Below are positions 25,954 to 34,318 of a stretch of DNA of 51,919 bases, piece after piece. The stretch comes from an uncultured Pelagibacteraceae bacterium. GTDB lineage: Bacteria > Pseudomonadota > Alphaproteobacteria > Pelagibacterales > Pelagibacteraceae. The notes below the pieces were generated by a model. The model ran no database searches and was not told the DNA's origin. It saw only the letters and a program-made list of their open reading frames with translations. The position numbers and the translations under genes are program-made. Position 1 is the first letter of the stretch. Each line of letters starts with the position of its first letter. The stretch lies in assembly GCA_902524235.1 (NCBI GenBank), contig CABZCF010000008.1, positions 1-51,919 of the forward strand, in the 5' to 3' direction.

Positions 25954-26742
25954 ATGCAAAATAAATCATTAAAGAACAAAAAAATAGTTATTTCAGCTGG
26001 TGCATCTGGAATAGGCCTAGCAACAACCAAAACCTGTTTGGATAGAGGTGCAACTGTATTAGTAACAGATATAGATAAAAAATTTATTAACAAACTAAAA
26101 AAAAACTCTAATTATAATAAAAGTTTGTTTTTATATAATTTTGATGCCGCTGATGAGAATGATGTAGGTAATTTTTTTAAATCAATTTCTTTAAAATTTA
26201 AAAAAATTGATTGTCTAATTAATAATGTTGGTATAGCAGGGCCAACAGGAACACTCGAAAAGCTCACATCTAAAGACTGGGAGCAAACCTTAAAAACAAA
26301 TGTTATAAGTCATTTTTATTTTACTAAACTTGCAATACCTTTACTAAAAAAGAATAAAAGTGGTTCAATAATAAATATATCGTCAGGGGCTGGTGTGCTA
26401 GGTTTTCCTTTGAGATCTCCATATGCAGCGAGTAAATGGGCGGTAATAGGAATTACAAAAACTTTAGCTATGGAGCTGGGAAGATATAAAATTAGAGTGA
26501 ATGCTATTTGTCCAGGCACCATTAAAGGAAATAGAATGGTAAAAGTAATAGAAAATAAAGCTAAGTTTCTTAAGGTTTCTAAAAAAAAAGTTGAAAATGA
26601 TTTTTTAAAAATGTCATCAATGAAAAGTTGGATATATGGTGATGACGTCGCTAAAATGTGTGCATTTTTAATATCAAACGATTCAGAAAGAATTTCAGGT
26701 CAGGTAATAGGTGTTAATGGTAATGAGCTTAGACTAGATTAA
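25954..26742 (+). CDS. Short-chain dehydrogenase/reductase
   Basis: A 262-aa classical SDR. The cofactor motif SAGASGIG (14-21), NNVGIAGPTGT (90-100), catalytic Ser in INISSGAG (about S144), Tyr157 and Lys161 in SPYAASKWAVIG, and the following ICPGTIKGNRM are all present. It oxidises or reduces a small alcohol or ketone using NAD(P). The substrate is unknown; its position 2 bp behind a betaine-type ATPase and near carnitine genes suggests a hydroxylated quaternary amine or a derived hydroxy acid, but that is inference. It ends 1 bp before the convergent pseudoazurin gene. Confidence 0.88.
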   Translation: MQNKSLKNKKIVISAGASGIGLATTKTCLDRGATVLVTDIDKKFINKLKKNSNYNKSLFLYNFDAADENDVGNFFKSISLKFKKIDCLINNVGIAGPTGTLEKLTSKDWEQTLKTNVISHFYFTKLAIPLLKKNKSGSIINISSGAGVLGFPLRSPYAASKWAVIGITKTLAMELGRYKIRVNAICPGTIKGNRMVKVIENKAKFLKVSKKKVENDFLKMSSMKSWIYGDDVAKMCAFLISNDSERISGQVIGVNGNELRLD

Positions 26743-26743
26743 A

Positions 26744-27181
26744 TTAAAGCTGTCCAATTAATTCAGGAGCAATTTTTTTAGATTTTCCAACAAATCTTAA
26801 AGAATTTATTTTATCAAGGTTAGACTTGTCACCACCCACTACAACAAAACCTATCATGCCCATAGCTTTATGTGGTGTACACTGATATGCATAAATCCCT
26901 GGAACAGTAAAAGTGTATTCTACATCCACGTTCATCTTTGATTTAAACTTCTCAACACCATCTGGTGTTCCATTTTTTATAAATTCTACGTTATGACCCT
27001 TAGTTGTTGATTTCCAAATTATTGTATCCCCAACATTAATTTTAGCTACTTTTTGCGAATAAACCATCATTTCATTACCCGATTTATTAAGCATTTCTAT
27101 TTCTAAAGTCTCAGAAAAAGCCTTCATTGTGAAAAGAGAGCTTAAAAGTACATAAAAAAGTATTTTTACAGTTAATTTCAT
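26744..27181 (-). CDS. Pseudoazurin-like blue copper protein
   Basis: A 145-aa periplasmic cupredoxin with a signal peptide (cleavage after ...TMKAFS near residue 23). The type-1 copper ligands are intact: His63 in TTKGHNVEF, and Cys101, His104 and Met109 in YQCTPHKAMGMIGF, with the spacing seen in pseudoazurins. A C-terminal helix-forming tail (about 118-145) is also typical. It shuttles single electrons in the periplasm, most likely from the cytochrome bc1 level to an oxidase or reductase. No denitrification gene is visible nearby. It lies downstream of the GFA gene on the same strand, separated by 65 bp. Confidence 0.9.
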   Translation of the reverse strand: MKLTVKILFYVLLSSLFTMKAFSETLEIEMLNKSGNEMMVYSQKVAKINVGDTIIWKSTTKGHNVEFIKNGTPDGVEKFKSKMNVDVEYTFTVPGIYAYQCTPHKAMGMIGFVVVGGDKSNLDKINSLRFVGKSKKIAPELIGQL

Positions 27182-27246
27182 GGGGCCTATATATAATTAA
27201 TTTTTTATCAATCAATAAAGATTTTTGGTACATGTTGCCACATGAT

Positions 27247-27654
27247 TTAGAGTTTTAAATCTTTTTCCGATATCTCCATAAATGGAAAATGTGAGTCTTC
27301 AAAATAAATATTTTTGGCTTTTTTCAAGATACTAATATCATCAAGTAACCCTGCATAAAGGTAAAATTTTTTCCATCTATCAACAAAAGTTAATACTGGT
27401 GCTGCACATTTACCACAAAAATACTTGGTAATTTTATTTCCACTACCTCCTATATGTTCGTAGGTAGATAATAATGATTTATTTATATCTAGAGCATCTT
27501 TACGCAGTTCTATGATTGACATAATACCACCTATTTTTTTTCTACAGTCTATACAGTGACAACTAAAAACTCTTGGAAGCTCATCTAAAGTAACATTAAA
27601 TTTAACAGCACCACAAATACATCCACCTTTTTTATTTACAAACTTTTTTTCCAT
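27247..27654 (-). CDS. GFA/CENP-V-type zinc protein
   Basis: A 135-aa protein of the glutathione-dependent formaldehyde-activating enzyme-like (GFA, PF04828) fold. Its zinc cysteines are in GGCICGAVKF (residues 11-20), SCHCIDCRKKIGG (about 32-44) and YFCGKCAAPV. Family members include Gfa, which forms S-hydroxymethylglutathione, but most homologues are not proven to do so. Its ATG overlaps the carnitine dehydrogenase stop (TAATG). It is therefore the third gene of a BKACE-dehydrogenase-GFA operon, which suggests a role in that pathway or in handling its reactive by-products. Confidence 0.85.
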   Translation of the reverse strand: MEKKFVNKKGGCICGAVKFNVTLDELPRVFSCHCIDCRKKIGGIMSIIELRKDALDINKSLLSTYEHIGGSGNKITKYFCGKCAAPVLTFVDRWKKFYLYAGLLDDISILKKAKNIYFEDSHFPFMEISEKDLKL

Positions 27655-28598
27655 TAATTTCTAATTTTCTTTAAGTATTTGTTTCTTAAAATTTGTAGAT
27701 TAATCAGATAATCATCTCTTATATCAGCTAATTTTGCCACAGATTTACCCCTCGCTTGACTCTGGGTACCTTTAATTATTCTATCAGATAGCTTTTTTGT
27801 AAGTTTTGGAGCTTTTAACTTAGTCCAAGGTAATTTTAATGCTGGTCCAAATTGTCTTAGCATATGTTTCATTCCTTGATTTCCACCTGCAAGGTGAAAA
27901 GTTAAAAATGTTCCCATAAGTGAATATCTTAACCCTGGTCCATCTTCAATTGCTCTATCCAATTCCTTTGTGGTTGCATAATTATCGTTAATTATGTGCA
28001 AACCCTCTCTCCATAAGGCTTCTTGAAGTCTATCTGCTAAATAACCTGGTAATTCTTTCTTAACCATGATTGGGTTCATTGAAATTGACTTATAAAATTT
28101 TTTAGCTTTTATTAAAAATAATTTTTTCGTTTTTTTTCCAGGCACAATTTCAACACCTGGTAATAAGTATACTGGATTGAATGGATGACCTATCAAGCCT
28201 CTTTCAGGATGTTTACACTTTGAGTATATTTTGGATGGAAGCAGGCCAGAGGAACTTGAAGATATAATACTGTTTGGTTTAGAATATAAACCAATCTTTT
28301 TCATAAGTTTTGTTTTTATAGTATAATTTTCAGGAGCACATTCAAAAATAAATTCTGCTTTTATCAGAGCATCATGTAAATTTGTGTAAAAGGACAGATT
28401 ATGTAAATTTAATTTTTTTTTTTTGAACATTTTTTTTACAAATGGCCAACTCCTCTTAATTTCTTTAATTAAATTTTTTTTATGTTTAAGATTAAAGTCG
28501 TAAGCTCTTACTTTTTTATCGTGGGCCAAGCACCTGATTACCCAGCCAGTTCCAATTACTCCGGTTCCTATTATGGCAACGTTTTTAATGTCAGACAT
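27654..28598 (-). CDS. L-carnitine dehydrogenase (3-hydroxyacyl-CoA dehydrogenase family)
   Basis: A 314-aa NAD-dependent enzyme expected to oxidise L-carnitine to 3-dehydrocarnitine. Its Rossmann motif is VAIIGTGVIGTGW (7-19). The segments LIGHPFNPVYLLPGVEIVPG, ELPGYLADRLQEALWREGLH and GLRYSLMGTFLTFHLAGGNQ, followed by QFGPALKLPW, match carnitine 3-dehydrogenases (CdhA type) much better than ordinary hydroxyacyl-CoA dehydrogenases. The HPFNP histidine is the catalytic base. Both ends overlap neighbours by TAATG: BKACE upstream and GFA downstream. This pairing with BKACE is the known arrangement for carnitine catabolism. Confidence 0.9.
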   Translation of the reverse strand: MSDIKNVAIIGTGVIGTGWVIRCLAHDKKVRAYDFNLKHKKNLIKEIKRSWPFVKKMFKKKKLNLHNLSFYTNLHDALIKAEFIFECAPENYTIKTKLMKKIGLYSKPNSIISSSSSGLLPSKIYSKCKHPERGLIGHPFNPVYLLPGVEIVPGKKTKKLFLIKAKKFYKSISMNPIMVKKELPGYLADRLQEALWREGLHIINDNYATTKELDRAIEDGPGLRYSLMGTFLTFHLAGGNQGMKHMLRQFGPALKLPWTKLKAPKLTKKLSDRIIKGTQSQARGKSVAKLADIRDDYLINLQILRNKYLKKIRN

Positions 28599-29482
28599 TA
28601 CTTGTGTTTTACAAGTTTTAATTTCTCTCTTGTTTCTTGTGGCGTCATGATGGATGCACCTAAATCTTCAACTATTCGTCTAGCCTTCTCAACTAATTGA
28701 GGGTTTGTAGCTAACTTGCCTTTGGAAATATAAAGATTATCCTCCAATCCAACCCTTGGATTTCCTCCCATAACAACAGTTTGTGCAACATAAGGCATTT
28801 CATTTCTTGAAATTGCAAAACCAGACCATACAGCCTCCTTAGGCATGATGTCTTTCATTGCTTGCATAGCTAATGGAGTAGCAGGTGCTCCCCATGGAAT
28901 TCCTAAACACATTTGAAACATTGGTGGGTCACTTAACAAACCTTCTTGATAAAGCTGAGCTCCAAACCACATATTACCAAGGTCAAACGCTTCGATTTCT
29001 GGTTTTACTTTTATTTCTTGTAATTTTTTTGCAGCCCTTCTTAAATCTCTAGGTGTGTTAACTGTAATAACAGATCCATCGCCAAAATTTAAGGTTCCAC
29101 AGTCTAATGTGCATATTTCTGGTAGAAATTGTTCTGCATTTGCAATTCTTTCCATCACATTGATCATGTCAGTTAATGGGCCAAACTCTAAGGGATTTTT
29201 TTCTCCGATATCAAGGTCTCCTCCCATCCCTGTGGTTAAATTAAGAACAACATCTGTATTTGAAGATCTGACTCTATCAACAACTTCTTTATAAAGTTCT
29301 AATCTTCTACTAGGAGTTCCATCCTGCTCTCTTACATGAATATGTGCAATTGCGGCCCCAGCTTTTGCTGCCTCTATTGAAGCTTTTGCAATTTGCTCTG
29401 GAGTTTTTGGTAAATCAGGATGTTTGCTTGCGGTGTCACCAGATCCTGTTACTGCACATGAGATAAATACTTTATTGTTCAT
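28598..29482 (-). CDS. BKACE enzyme, probable 3-dehydrocarnitine:acetyl-CoA cleavage (CdhC-like)
   Basis: A 294-aa beta-keto acid cleavage enzyme (DUF849, PF05853). The zinc-binding HIHVRE (H47, H49), LNLTTGMGGDLDIG, TLDCGTLNFGDG and the late AISRNEMPYVAQTVVMGGNP are characteristic. The family condenses a beta-keto acid with acetyl-CoA, giving acetoacetate and a new acyl-CoA. For dehydrocarnitine the product is betainyl-CoA. Substrate assignment rests on the coupled carnitine dehydrogenase downstream and the thioesterase-containing operon transcribed divergently 58 bp away. Among BKACE specificities, dehydrocarnitine is the best fit by context. Confidence 0.88.
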   Translation of the reverse strand: MNNKVFISCAVTGSGDTASKHPDLPKTPEQIAKASIEAAKAGAAIAHIHVREQDGTPSRRLELYKEVVDRVRSSNTDVVLNLTTGMGGDLDIGEKNPLEFGPLTDMINVMERIANAEQFLPEICTLDCGTLNFGDGSVITVNTPRDLRRAAKKLQEIKVKPEIEAFDLGNMWFGAQLYQEGLLSDPPMFQMCLGIPWGAPATPLAMQAMKDIMPKEAVWSGFAISRNEMPYVAQTVVMGGNPRVGLEDNLYISKGKLATNPQLVEKARRIVEDLGASIMTPQETREKLKLVKHK

Positions 29483-29528
29483 TTTAATTTATTAGAAGTA
29501 TAATATCAAATTATCTAAAATTATAGGG

Positions 29529-29534
29529 TATAAT
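29529..29534 (+). promoter_or_regulatory. Candidate -10 element (TATAAT) of the CitE-like/thioesterase operon
   Basis: A consensus TATAAT ends 6 bp before the ATG at 29541, so transcription from it would give a leaderless or nearly leaderless message. No convincing -35 hexamer is seen. On the opposite strand a TATAAT reads at 29525-29520, which could serve the BKACE gene with a leader of about 30 nt. The two face each other in the 58-bp divergent gap. Confidence 0.3.
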
Positions 29535-29540
29535 AATTGA

Positions 29541-30398
29541 ATGGATTTAACTAAAATAAAAGTACGACGTAGCTTTATTTTTACACCTGGTCTGAACCCA
29601 GAAATGTTCCCGAAAGCACTAGCTTCTGGTGCAGATATGGTTTGCATTGAATTGGAGGATGGAATTGCCATTAAAGATAAGGATGAAGCGAGAAAAAATA
29701 CAATTAATGCATTAAAAGATTTGAAAATTAATAACGATGTTGAACTAGTTGTAAGAGTGAATTGTCAAAGGACTAAACCTGGCCTTTTAGATTTAGAGGC
29801 TTTTATTTCAAGTAAATTAAATGTCAAAGCTTTAATGTTACCAAAAGTCAAAACGCCGGATGAGATAACTTTCATTGATGATTTATTAACTGATTGTAAC
29901 TTGGATACTGATCTTCATGTTATAATGGAAACAAATGAGGCTCTTGAAAATATTTATGATATTGCTCATGCAAGTAAAAGAATTGTTGCATTGTATTTTG
30001 GAGGTGTTGATATGGCTGCAGAACTAAGAGTTCCAAATAGTTATGAAAATCTTATTTATGCAAGATCTAAATTAGTACACGCCGGAGCAAGTGTTGGAAT
30101 TGATGTTATAGATGTTCCCTATTTAGATCTAGAAGATATGGATGGAATGAAAAAAGAGGCAGAACTTGTTAGAAATTTAGGCTTCACTGGCAAAGGGTCT
30201 ATTCACCCTAAGCAAATTAATATTTTAAATGAAGTTTTTACACCATCTAATGAAGAAATAATAAAAGCTAAAAGAATTATAGATCAATTTAATGCTTCTG
30301 ATACAGGGCTAGTTGTTATAGACGGTAAATTGATTGAAAAACCTGTACTTAGAGAAATGAAAAGAAGAATATTAGTAGCAGATAAAATAAATCAATGA
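29541..30398 (+). CDS. HpcH/HpaI aldolase / CitE-like CoA-ester lyase
   Basis: A 285-aa TIM-barrel lyase of the CitE/malyl-CoA lyase type. It starts with the typical VRRSFIFTPGLNPEMFPKAL, then ADMVCIELEDGIAIKDKDEA with the Mg-binding acid, and TGKGSIHPKQINILNEVF with the CoA-binding signature near residue 215. Such enzymes cleave or form malyl-CoA, methylmalyl-CoA, citryl-CoA or related esters. The specific substrate is unknown. The thioesterase gene overlaps its stop (ATGA), and the pair is divergent from the carnitine dehydrogenase operon. It may handle the acetyl or acetoacetyl branch of the pathway or an unrelated CoA ester. Confidence 0.87.
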   Translation: MDLTKIKVRRSFIFTPGLNPEMFPKALASGADMVCIELEDGIAIKDKDEARKNTINALKDLKINNDVELVVRVNCQRTKPGLLDLEAFISSKLNVKALMLPKVKTPDEITFIDDLLTDCNLDTDLHVIMETNEALENIYDIAHASKRIVALYFGGVDMAAELRVPNSYENLIYARSKLVHAGASVGIDVIDVPYLDLEDMDGMKKEAELVRNLGFTGKGSIHPKQINILNEVFTPSNEEIIKAKRIIDQFNASDTGLVVIDGKLIEKPVLREMKRRILVADKINQ

Positions 30399-30865
30399 GT
30401 ATATTTTTAACTAAACAAAAAATTAAAAAAGAGTGGACCGATTACAATGGCCATATGAATGTAGCATATTATATTTTAATTTTTGATCAATATGGATCAG
30501 AAGAATTAATGACATTATTTAAAATGGGTGAAGAATCAGCCAAAAATACAAAAAAGAGTACTATGGTTGTTGAGTCACATATTACATATAACCAAGAGGT
30601 CCAAGAAGGTGATGAGGTTGAGGTTAATTTAACTTTTTGTGATCATGATAAAAAAAGGATTCTATATAAGCTTGAAATGGTACACAGTGAGAAAAAATAT
30701 GTTGCATCAACAATTGAGGCGTTATCTCTGTATGTAGATTTAGCTGAAAGAAAAGTAGCAGAATTTGAAAAAGAGAAAGTTCAAATAATGGATGAATATA
30801 TATCAAAGAATAAAGATAATTTTAAAATTGATAATTTAAAATTTTTATCAAAATTAAAAAAATAA
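30395..30865 (+). CDS. Thioesterase, probable betainyl-CoA hydrolase (CdhB-like)
   Basis: A 156-aa single hot-dog-fold thioesterase. The active-site motif KEWTDYNGHMNVAYYILIFD (residues 12-31) has the catalytic Asp16 and matches 4HBT-family enzymes. In known carnitine clusters a protein of this type releases glycine betaine from betainyl-CoA, and the WTDYNGHMNVAYY form resembles that group. It begins inside the stop of the CitE-like gene. Its closeness to carnitine dehydrogenase and BKACE makes betainyl-CoA the best guess. Without that context it would be only an acyl-CoA thioesterase. Confidence 0.82.
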   Translation: MSIFLTKQKIKKEWTDYNGHMNVAYYILIFDQYGSEELMTLFKMGEESAKNTKKSTMVVESHITYNQEVQEGDEVEVNLTFCDHDKKRILYKLEMVHSEKKYVASTIEALSLYVDLAERKVAEFEKEKVQIMDEYISKNKDNFKIDNLKFLSKLKK

Positions 30866-30914
30866 TTTTAAAATTCTTAGTGACAAATTTAAAGGCAATA
30901 TATATTCTTAAATT

Positions 30915-31742
30915 ATGGAAATTAATTTACTTTCAGGCGCTCTAGGTGCTGAAATTAAAGGTATTAGCTTAAAAGATACCTCAAAAGAAAATTGGGAAAA
31001 GATTAATTCTTTAATGCTAGAACATAAAGTAGTTTTCTTTAGAGATCAGTATATTTCATCAGATGAGCAGATGGAATTAGCGAAACACTTTGGACCACTT
31101 GAAAAACACGTATATGTCAAAGCTAGAAAAAACTATCCAGAAATTTTAAGAATTATTAAAGCACCGGATGAAAAACATCAATGGGGCGAAGGTTGGCATA
31201 CAGATGTAAGCTACAACCCAAAACCAACTAAGGTTATAATATTAAGATCTCATAAAATACCACCTGTAGGTGGAGATACAATGTTTTCAAACATGGAGTT
31301 AGCATACGAAACTTTAGATAGCGATATTAAGAATAAAATTAAAGGAAAAAAGGCAGTTCATACTTCATTAGGCGCAGCCGCGTTTACTGAAAATTATAAA
31401 GAGATGCAAGGAAATGGGAATTTAGAAGAATATTCAAATATTCACCCTATAGTTAGAGTTCACCCGGAAACTGGAAATAAAATTTTATTTGTTAATTCTA
31501 TGTACACCAAAAAAATATTAGATTTGAGTGAAAGAGAGAGTGAAGAAATATTAAAAAAAATTTTTAAACATCAAGAAAGATTAGATTTCACTTGTAGGAT
31601 TAAATGGACAGAAAACGCAGTAGCTATTTGGGATAACAGATCACTCCTACATCAAGGATTAAGTGACTTTTTTCCTGGTCGTGGCTTAGGTTATGAAAGA
31701 GTTATGGATAGAATAGCCATTGAAGGTGATGAACCAAAATAA
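30915..31742 (+). CDS. TauD/TfdA-family 2OG-Fe(II) dioxygenase
   Basis: A 275-aa single-domain dioxygenase. The N-terminus INLLSGALGAEIKGISLKD and VVFFRDQYIS are typical of TauD. Iron ligands are H95 and D97 in GWHTDVSY and a late His in NRSLLHQGLSDFF, followed by Arg residues that bind 2-oxoglutarate. The family oxidises taurine, sulfonates, phenoxyacids and trimethylamine-type compounds, so the substrate is open. The gene sits 49 bp after the thioesterase and 3 bp before the choline dehydrogenase-like gene, hinting at hydroxylation of a methylated amine or sulfonate. Confidence 0.88.
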   Translation: MEINLLSGALGAEIKGISLKDTSKENWEKINSLMLEHKVVFFRDQYISSDEQMELAKHFGPLEKHVYVKARKNYPEILRIIKAPDEKHQWGEGWHTDVSYNPKPTKVIILRSHKIPPVGGDTMFSNMELAYETLDSDIKNKIKGKKAVHTSLGAAAFTENYKEMQGNGNLEEYSNIHPIVRVHPETGNKILFVNSMYTKKILDLSERESEEILKKIFKHQERLDFTCRIKWTENAVAIWDNRSLLHQGLSDFFPGRGLGYERVMDRIAIEGDEPK

Positions 31743-31745
31743 ATT

Positions 31746-33329
31746 ATGAACTTTGATTATATAATAGTCGGTGGGGGATCTGCTGGTTGTGTATTAGCCA
31801 ACAGACTAAGTGAGAATTCAAATAATAATGTTTTACTTATAGAGGCAGGCAAAGATAGCGATATTTGGAAAGTAAATATGCCATTAGCGATACTTTATGC
31901 AATGCATGATCCTAAGTATAATTATAAATATTATTCTGAGCCTGAACCAAACTTAAATAATAGAAAAATTTTTTGTCCACGAGGAAAAATGATTGGTGGC
32001 TGTTCTGCACATAATGGGATGGTTTATGTTAGAGGAAATCCTAATGATTACTCAAGATGGGCTAAAATGGGACTCGATGAGTGGTCTTATGAAAAAGTTT
32101 TACCTTATTTTAAGAAAATTGAAACTTGGTCTGAAGGAGGAAATGAATATAGAGGTGGTGATGGTATTTTACCAATTAACCAATCAAAAAACTCAAACCC
32201 TCTTTTTAAGGCATTTATAAATTCTGCTGGAGAAGCTGGATATAAAATAAATTCAGATATGAACGGCAAAGATCAAGAAGGCTTTGGAATGTATGACGTA
32301 ACCATACATAAAGGTGAAAGAGCAAGTGTTTCTAAATATTATTTAAAACCAGCTAAATCTAGAAATAATTTAAAAATTCTAACTGAAAAATATGTCAAAA
32401 GAATATTATTTGATGGAAAGAAAGCAATTGGTGTAGAAATTTTAAGCAAAAACAAAAAAATTGAAAAAATTTACTCAAATAAAGAGATTATTTTAAGCGC
32501 TGGTGCAATTAACTCTCCACAAATACTAATGTTATCTGGAATAGGTCCAGGAGATCATTTAAGAGAAAATGGAATAGATGTTATTCATAATTTAGAAGGC
32601 GTTGGTACTAACCTTCAAGATCACCTTGAGGTTTATATACAACAAGAATGTAAGAAACCTTTAACACTTTACTCTTATGTTAATAAAATTAATATGGTTA
32701 GAATCGGAATTCAATGGTTCTTATCAAAAAAAGGACCTTGCTCTTATTCATTCTTAGAAGCAGGAGGTTTTTGTAAATCCTCGCCAGAACAGGAATATCC
32801 TAATATTCAATTTCATTTTTTTCCTGCATTTGTAATTGACCATGGTTTAGTTGACCCTGATAGACACGGTTTTCAATTACATGCAAGTCCAAATCATCCA
32901 AAAAGTAGAGGAAATATTAAATTAAAAAGTTCAAATATTTTTGACGCTCCAACTATTAAATTTAATTATTTAGAGCATGAAGATGATATGAAGCAGACAA
33001 TTGAATGCGTGAAAGTTGCAAGAAATATACTCAAACAGAATTCTCTTAAGGAGTATGCAGGAAAAGAAATAGGACCTGGTGAGGATGCTACATCTGATGA
33101 AACTATTGTTGAGTATATAAGATCAAAAGCTGAGACAGCTTATCATCCCTCATGTACGCTTAAAATGGGCATTGATAAATCAGCGGTTGTAGACCAAAAG
33201 CTGAAAATTCATGGACTTGAAGGCATAAGAGTTGCTGATGCATCAGTCCTTCCTGAAATTACTAGCGGAAATTTGAATGCACCAGTAATCATGGTAGCAG
33301 AAAAAGCTTCGGACATCATTTTAAATTAA
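31746..33329 (+). CDS. GMC oxidoreductase, BetA-like choline dehydrogenase
   Basis: A 527-aa FAD enzyme of the glucose-methanol-choline family. The ADP-binding motif FDYIIVGGGSAGCVLANRLS (3-22), the GMC signature around GKMIGGCSAHNGMVYVRG, and the C-terminal ETAYHPSCTLKMG and ITSGNLNAPVIMVAEK are clear. The middle section (SFLEAGGFCKSSPEQEYPNI, then FHFFP) and the HASPNHPKSRG stretch follow E. coli BetA closely, so oxidation of choline to betaine aldehyde is likely. No betaine aldehyde dehydrogenase adjoins it. The start lies 3 bp after the TauD-like gene, so the two are co-expressed. Other alcohols remain possible. Confidence 0.85.
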   Translation: MNFDYIIVGGGSAGCVLANRLSENSNNNVLLIEAGKDSDIWKVNMPLAILYAMHDPKYNYKYYSEPEPNLNNRKIFCPRGKMIGGCSAHNGMVYVRGNPNDYSRWAKMGLDEWSYEKVLPYFKKIETWSEGGNEYRGGDGILPINQSKNSNPLFKAFINSAGEAGYKINSDMNGKDQEGFGMYDVTIHKGERASVSKYYLKPAKSRNNLKILTEKYVKRILFDGKKAIGVEILSKNKKIEKIYSNKEIILSAGAINSPQILMLSGIGPGDHLRENGIDVIHNLEGVGTNLQDHLEVYIQQECKKPLTLYSYVNKINMVRIGIQWFLSKKGPCSYSFLEAGGFCKSSPEQEYPNIQFHFFPAFVIDHGLVDPDRHGFQLHASPNHPKSRGNIKLKSSNIFDAPTIKFNYLEHEDDMKQTIECVKVARNILKQNSLKEYAGKEIGPGEDATSDETIVEYIRSKAETAYHPSCTLKMGIDKSAVVDQKLKIHGLEGIRVADASVLPEITSGNLNAPVIMVAEKASDIILN

Positions 33330-33355
33330 TATAAAGTTCAAAAAAACTTTGGTAT

Positions 33356-34318
33356 ATGTCGCCAATGGTTAAAGATCAAAATACAAAAGGTATTTTATAC
33401 ATAATGACTGGAATGGCTTTTTTTTCCATTCAAGATTCTTTAATAAAATTTATATATAACGATATTGCGTTATTTGAGCTGTACTTAATAAGAACAATAA
33501 TACAAGCAAGTCTACTTTTAGCCTTAGTGTTAATAACAAAGCGTAAAGTTTCTTTTAAAACACATTATCCTTTGTTAACAATTTTAAGAGTTGTATGTTT
33601 CTTTTTTGGTTTTAGTTTTTTTTATATCTCTTTGACTTTTATGACACTTGCAATGACAAGTGCTTTGTTTTTCTCTTGCCCATTTTTTATGTCTATGTTT
33701 GCAAAATTTTTTCTAAAAGAGCAAATTGGTATTAGAAGATGGTCAGCGATCGTTGTAGGTTTTATTGGTGTAATTATAGTTTTAAATCCAACACTAGAGG
33801 AATTTAATTTTCTTAAACTTGCACCAGTAGCTTGCGCTATTTGTTATGCTATTTCTATGACTATAACTAAATATACTTCCGACAAAGATGATATTTATAC
33901 ACAAATGTCTTGGTTGTATGTATTCGCTATTTCTGCAGGAATAATAATTTTTTTAGTTAGTGGTGATGGTAAATTTAATACTTTCACTGATCCGACTTTC
34001 CAATTCATTACCAGAGAGTGGTTTACAAATCCTTCAGAGGCATGGCCTTATGTAGTTGTAATGGGTATAGTTGCTTTTATTTCGTTTTTATGCGTTTTCT
34101 CAGCTTATAGTATTGCATCACCTTCTATCATTTCTTTATTTGAATACTCATATATTATTTGGGCAATGCTTGCTGGATATATTTTATTTGAAACAATTCC
34201 TCTAACTAGAACATTTTTTGGTGCCTCAATTATTATAGCTGCCGGTGTTTATATTTACTATAGAGAAAAAGTAAAAGGTCAAATGATTGCAACTGATACA
34301 CCAACTGTTAATAGATGA
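33356..34318 (+). CDS. EamA/DMT-family transporter
   Basis: A 320-aa inner-membrane protein with about ten hydrophobic helices in two EamA repeats. The inter-helix loop FLKEQIGIRRWSAIVVGFIG nearly matches that of the transporter at 17761, marking them as paralogues. The substrate is unknown. It follows the choline dehydrogenase-like gene by 26 bp and its stop overlaps the ATG of a 2OG oxygenase, so it belongs to the same transcription unit as two oxygenases and a GMC enzyme. Confidence 0.87.
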   Translation: MSPMVKDQNTKGILYIMTGMAFFSIQDSLIKFIYNDIALFELYLIRTIIQASLLLALVLITKRKVSFKTHYPLLTILRVVCFFFGFSFFYISLTFMTLAMTSALFFSCPFFMSMFAKFFLKEQIGIRRWSAIVVGFIGVIIVLNPTLEEFNFLKLAPVACAICYAISMTITKYTSDKDDIYTQMSWLYVFAISAGIIIFLVSGDGKFNTFTDPTFQFITREWFTNPSEAWPYVVVMGIVAFISFLCVFSAYSIASPSIISLFEYSYIIWAMLAGYILFETIPLTRTFFGASIIIAAGVYIYYREKVKGQMIATDTPTVNR

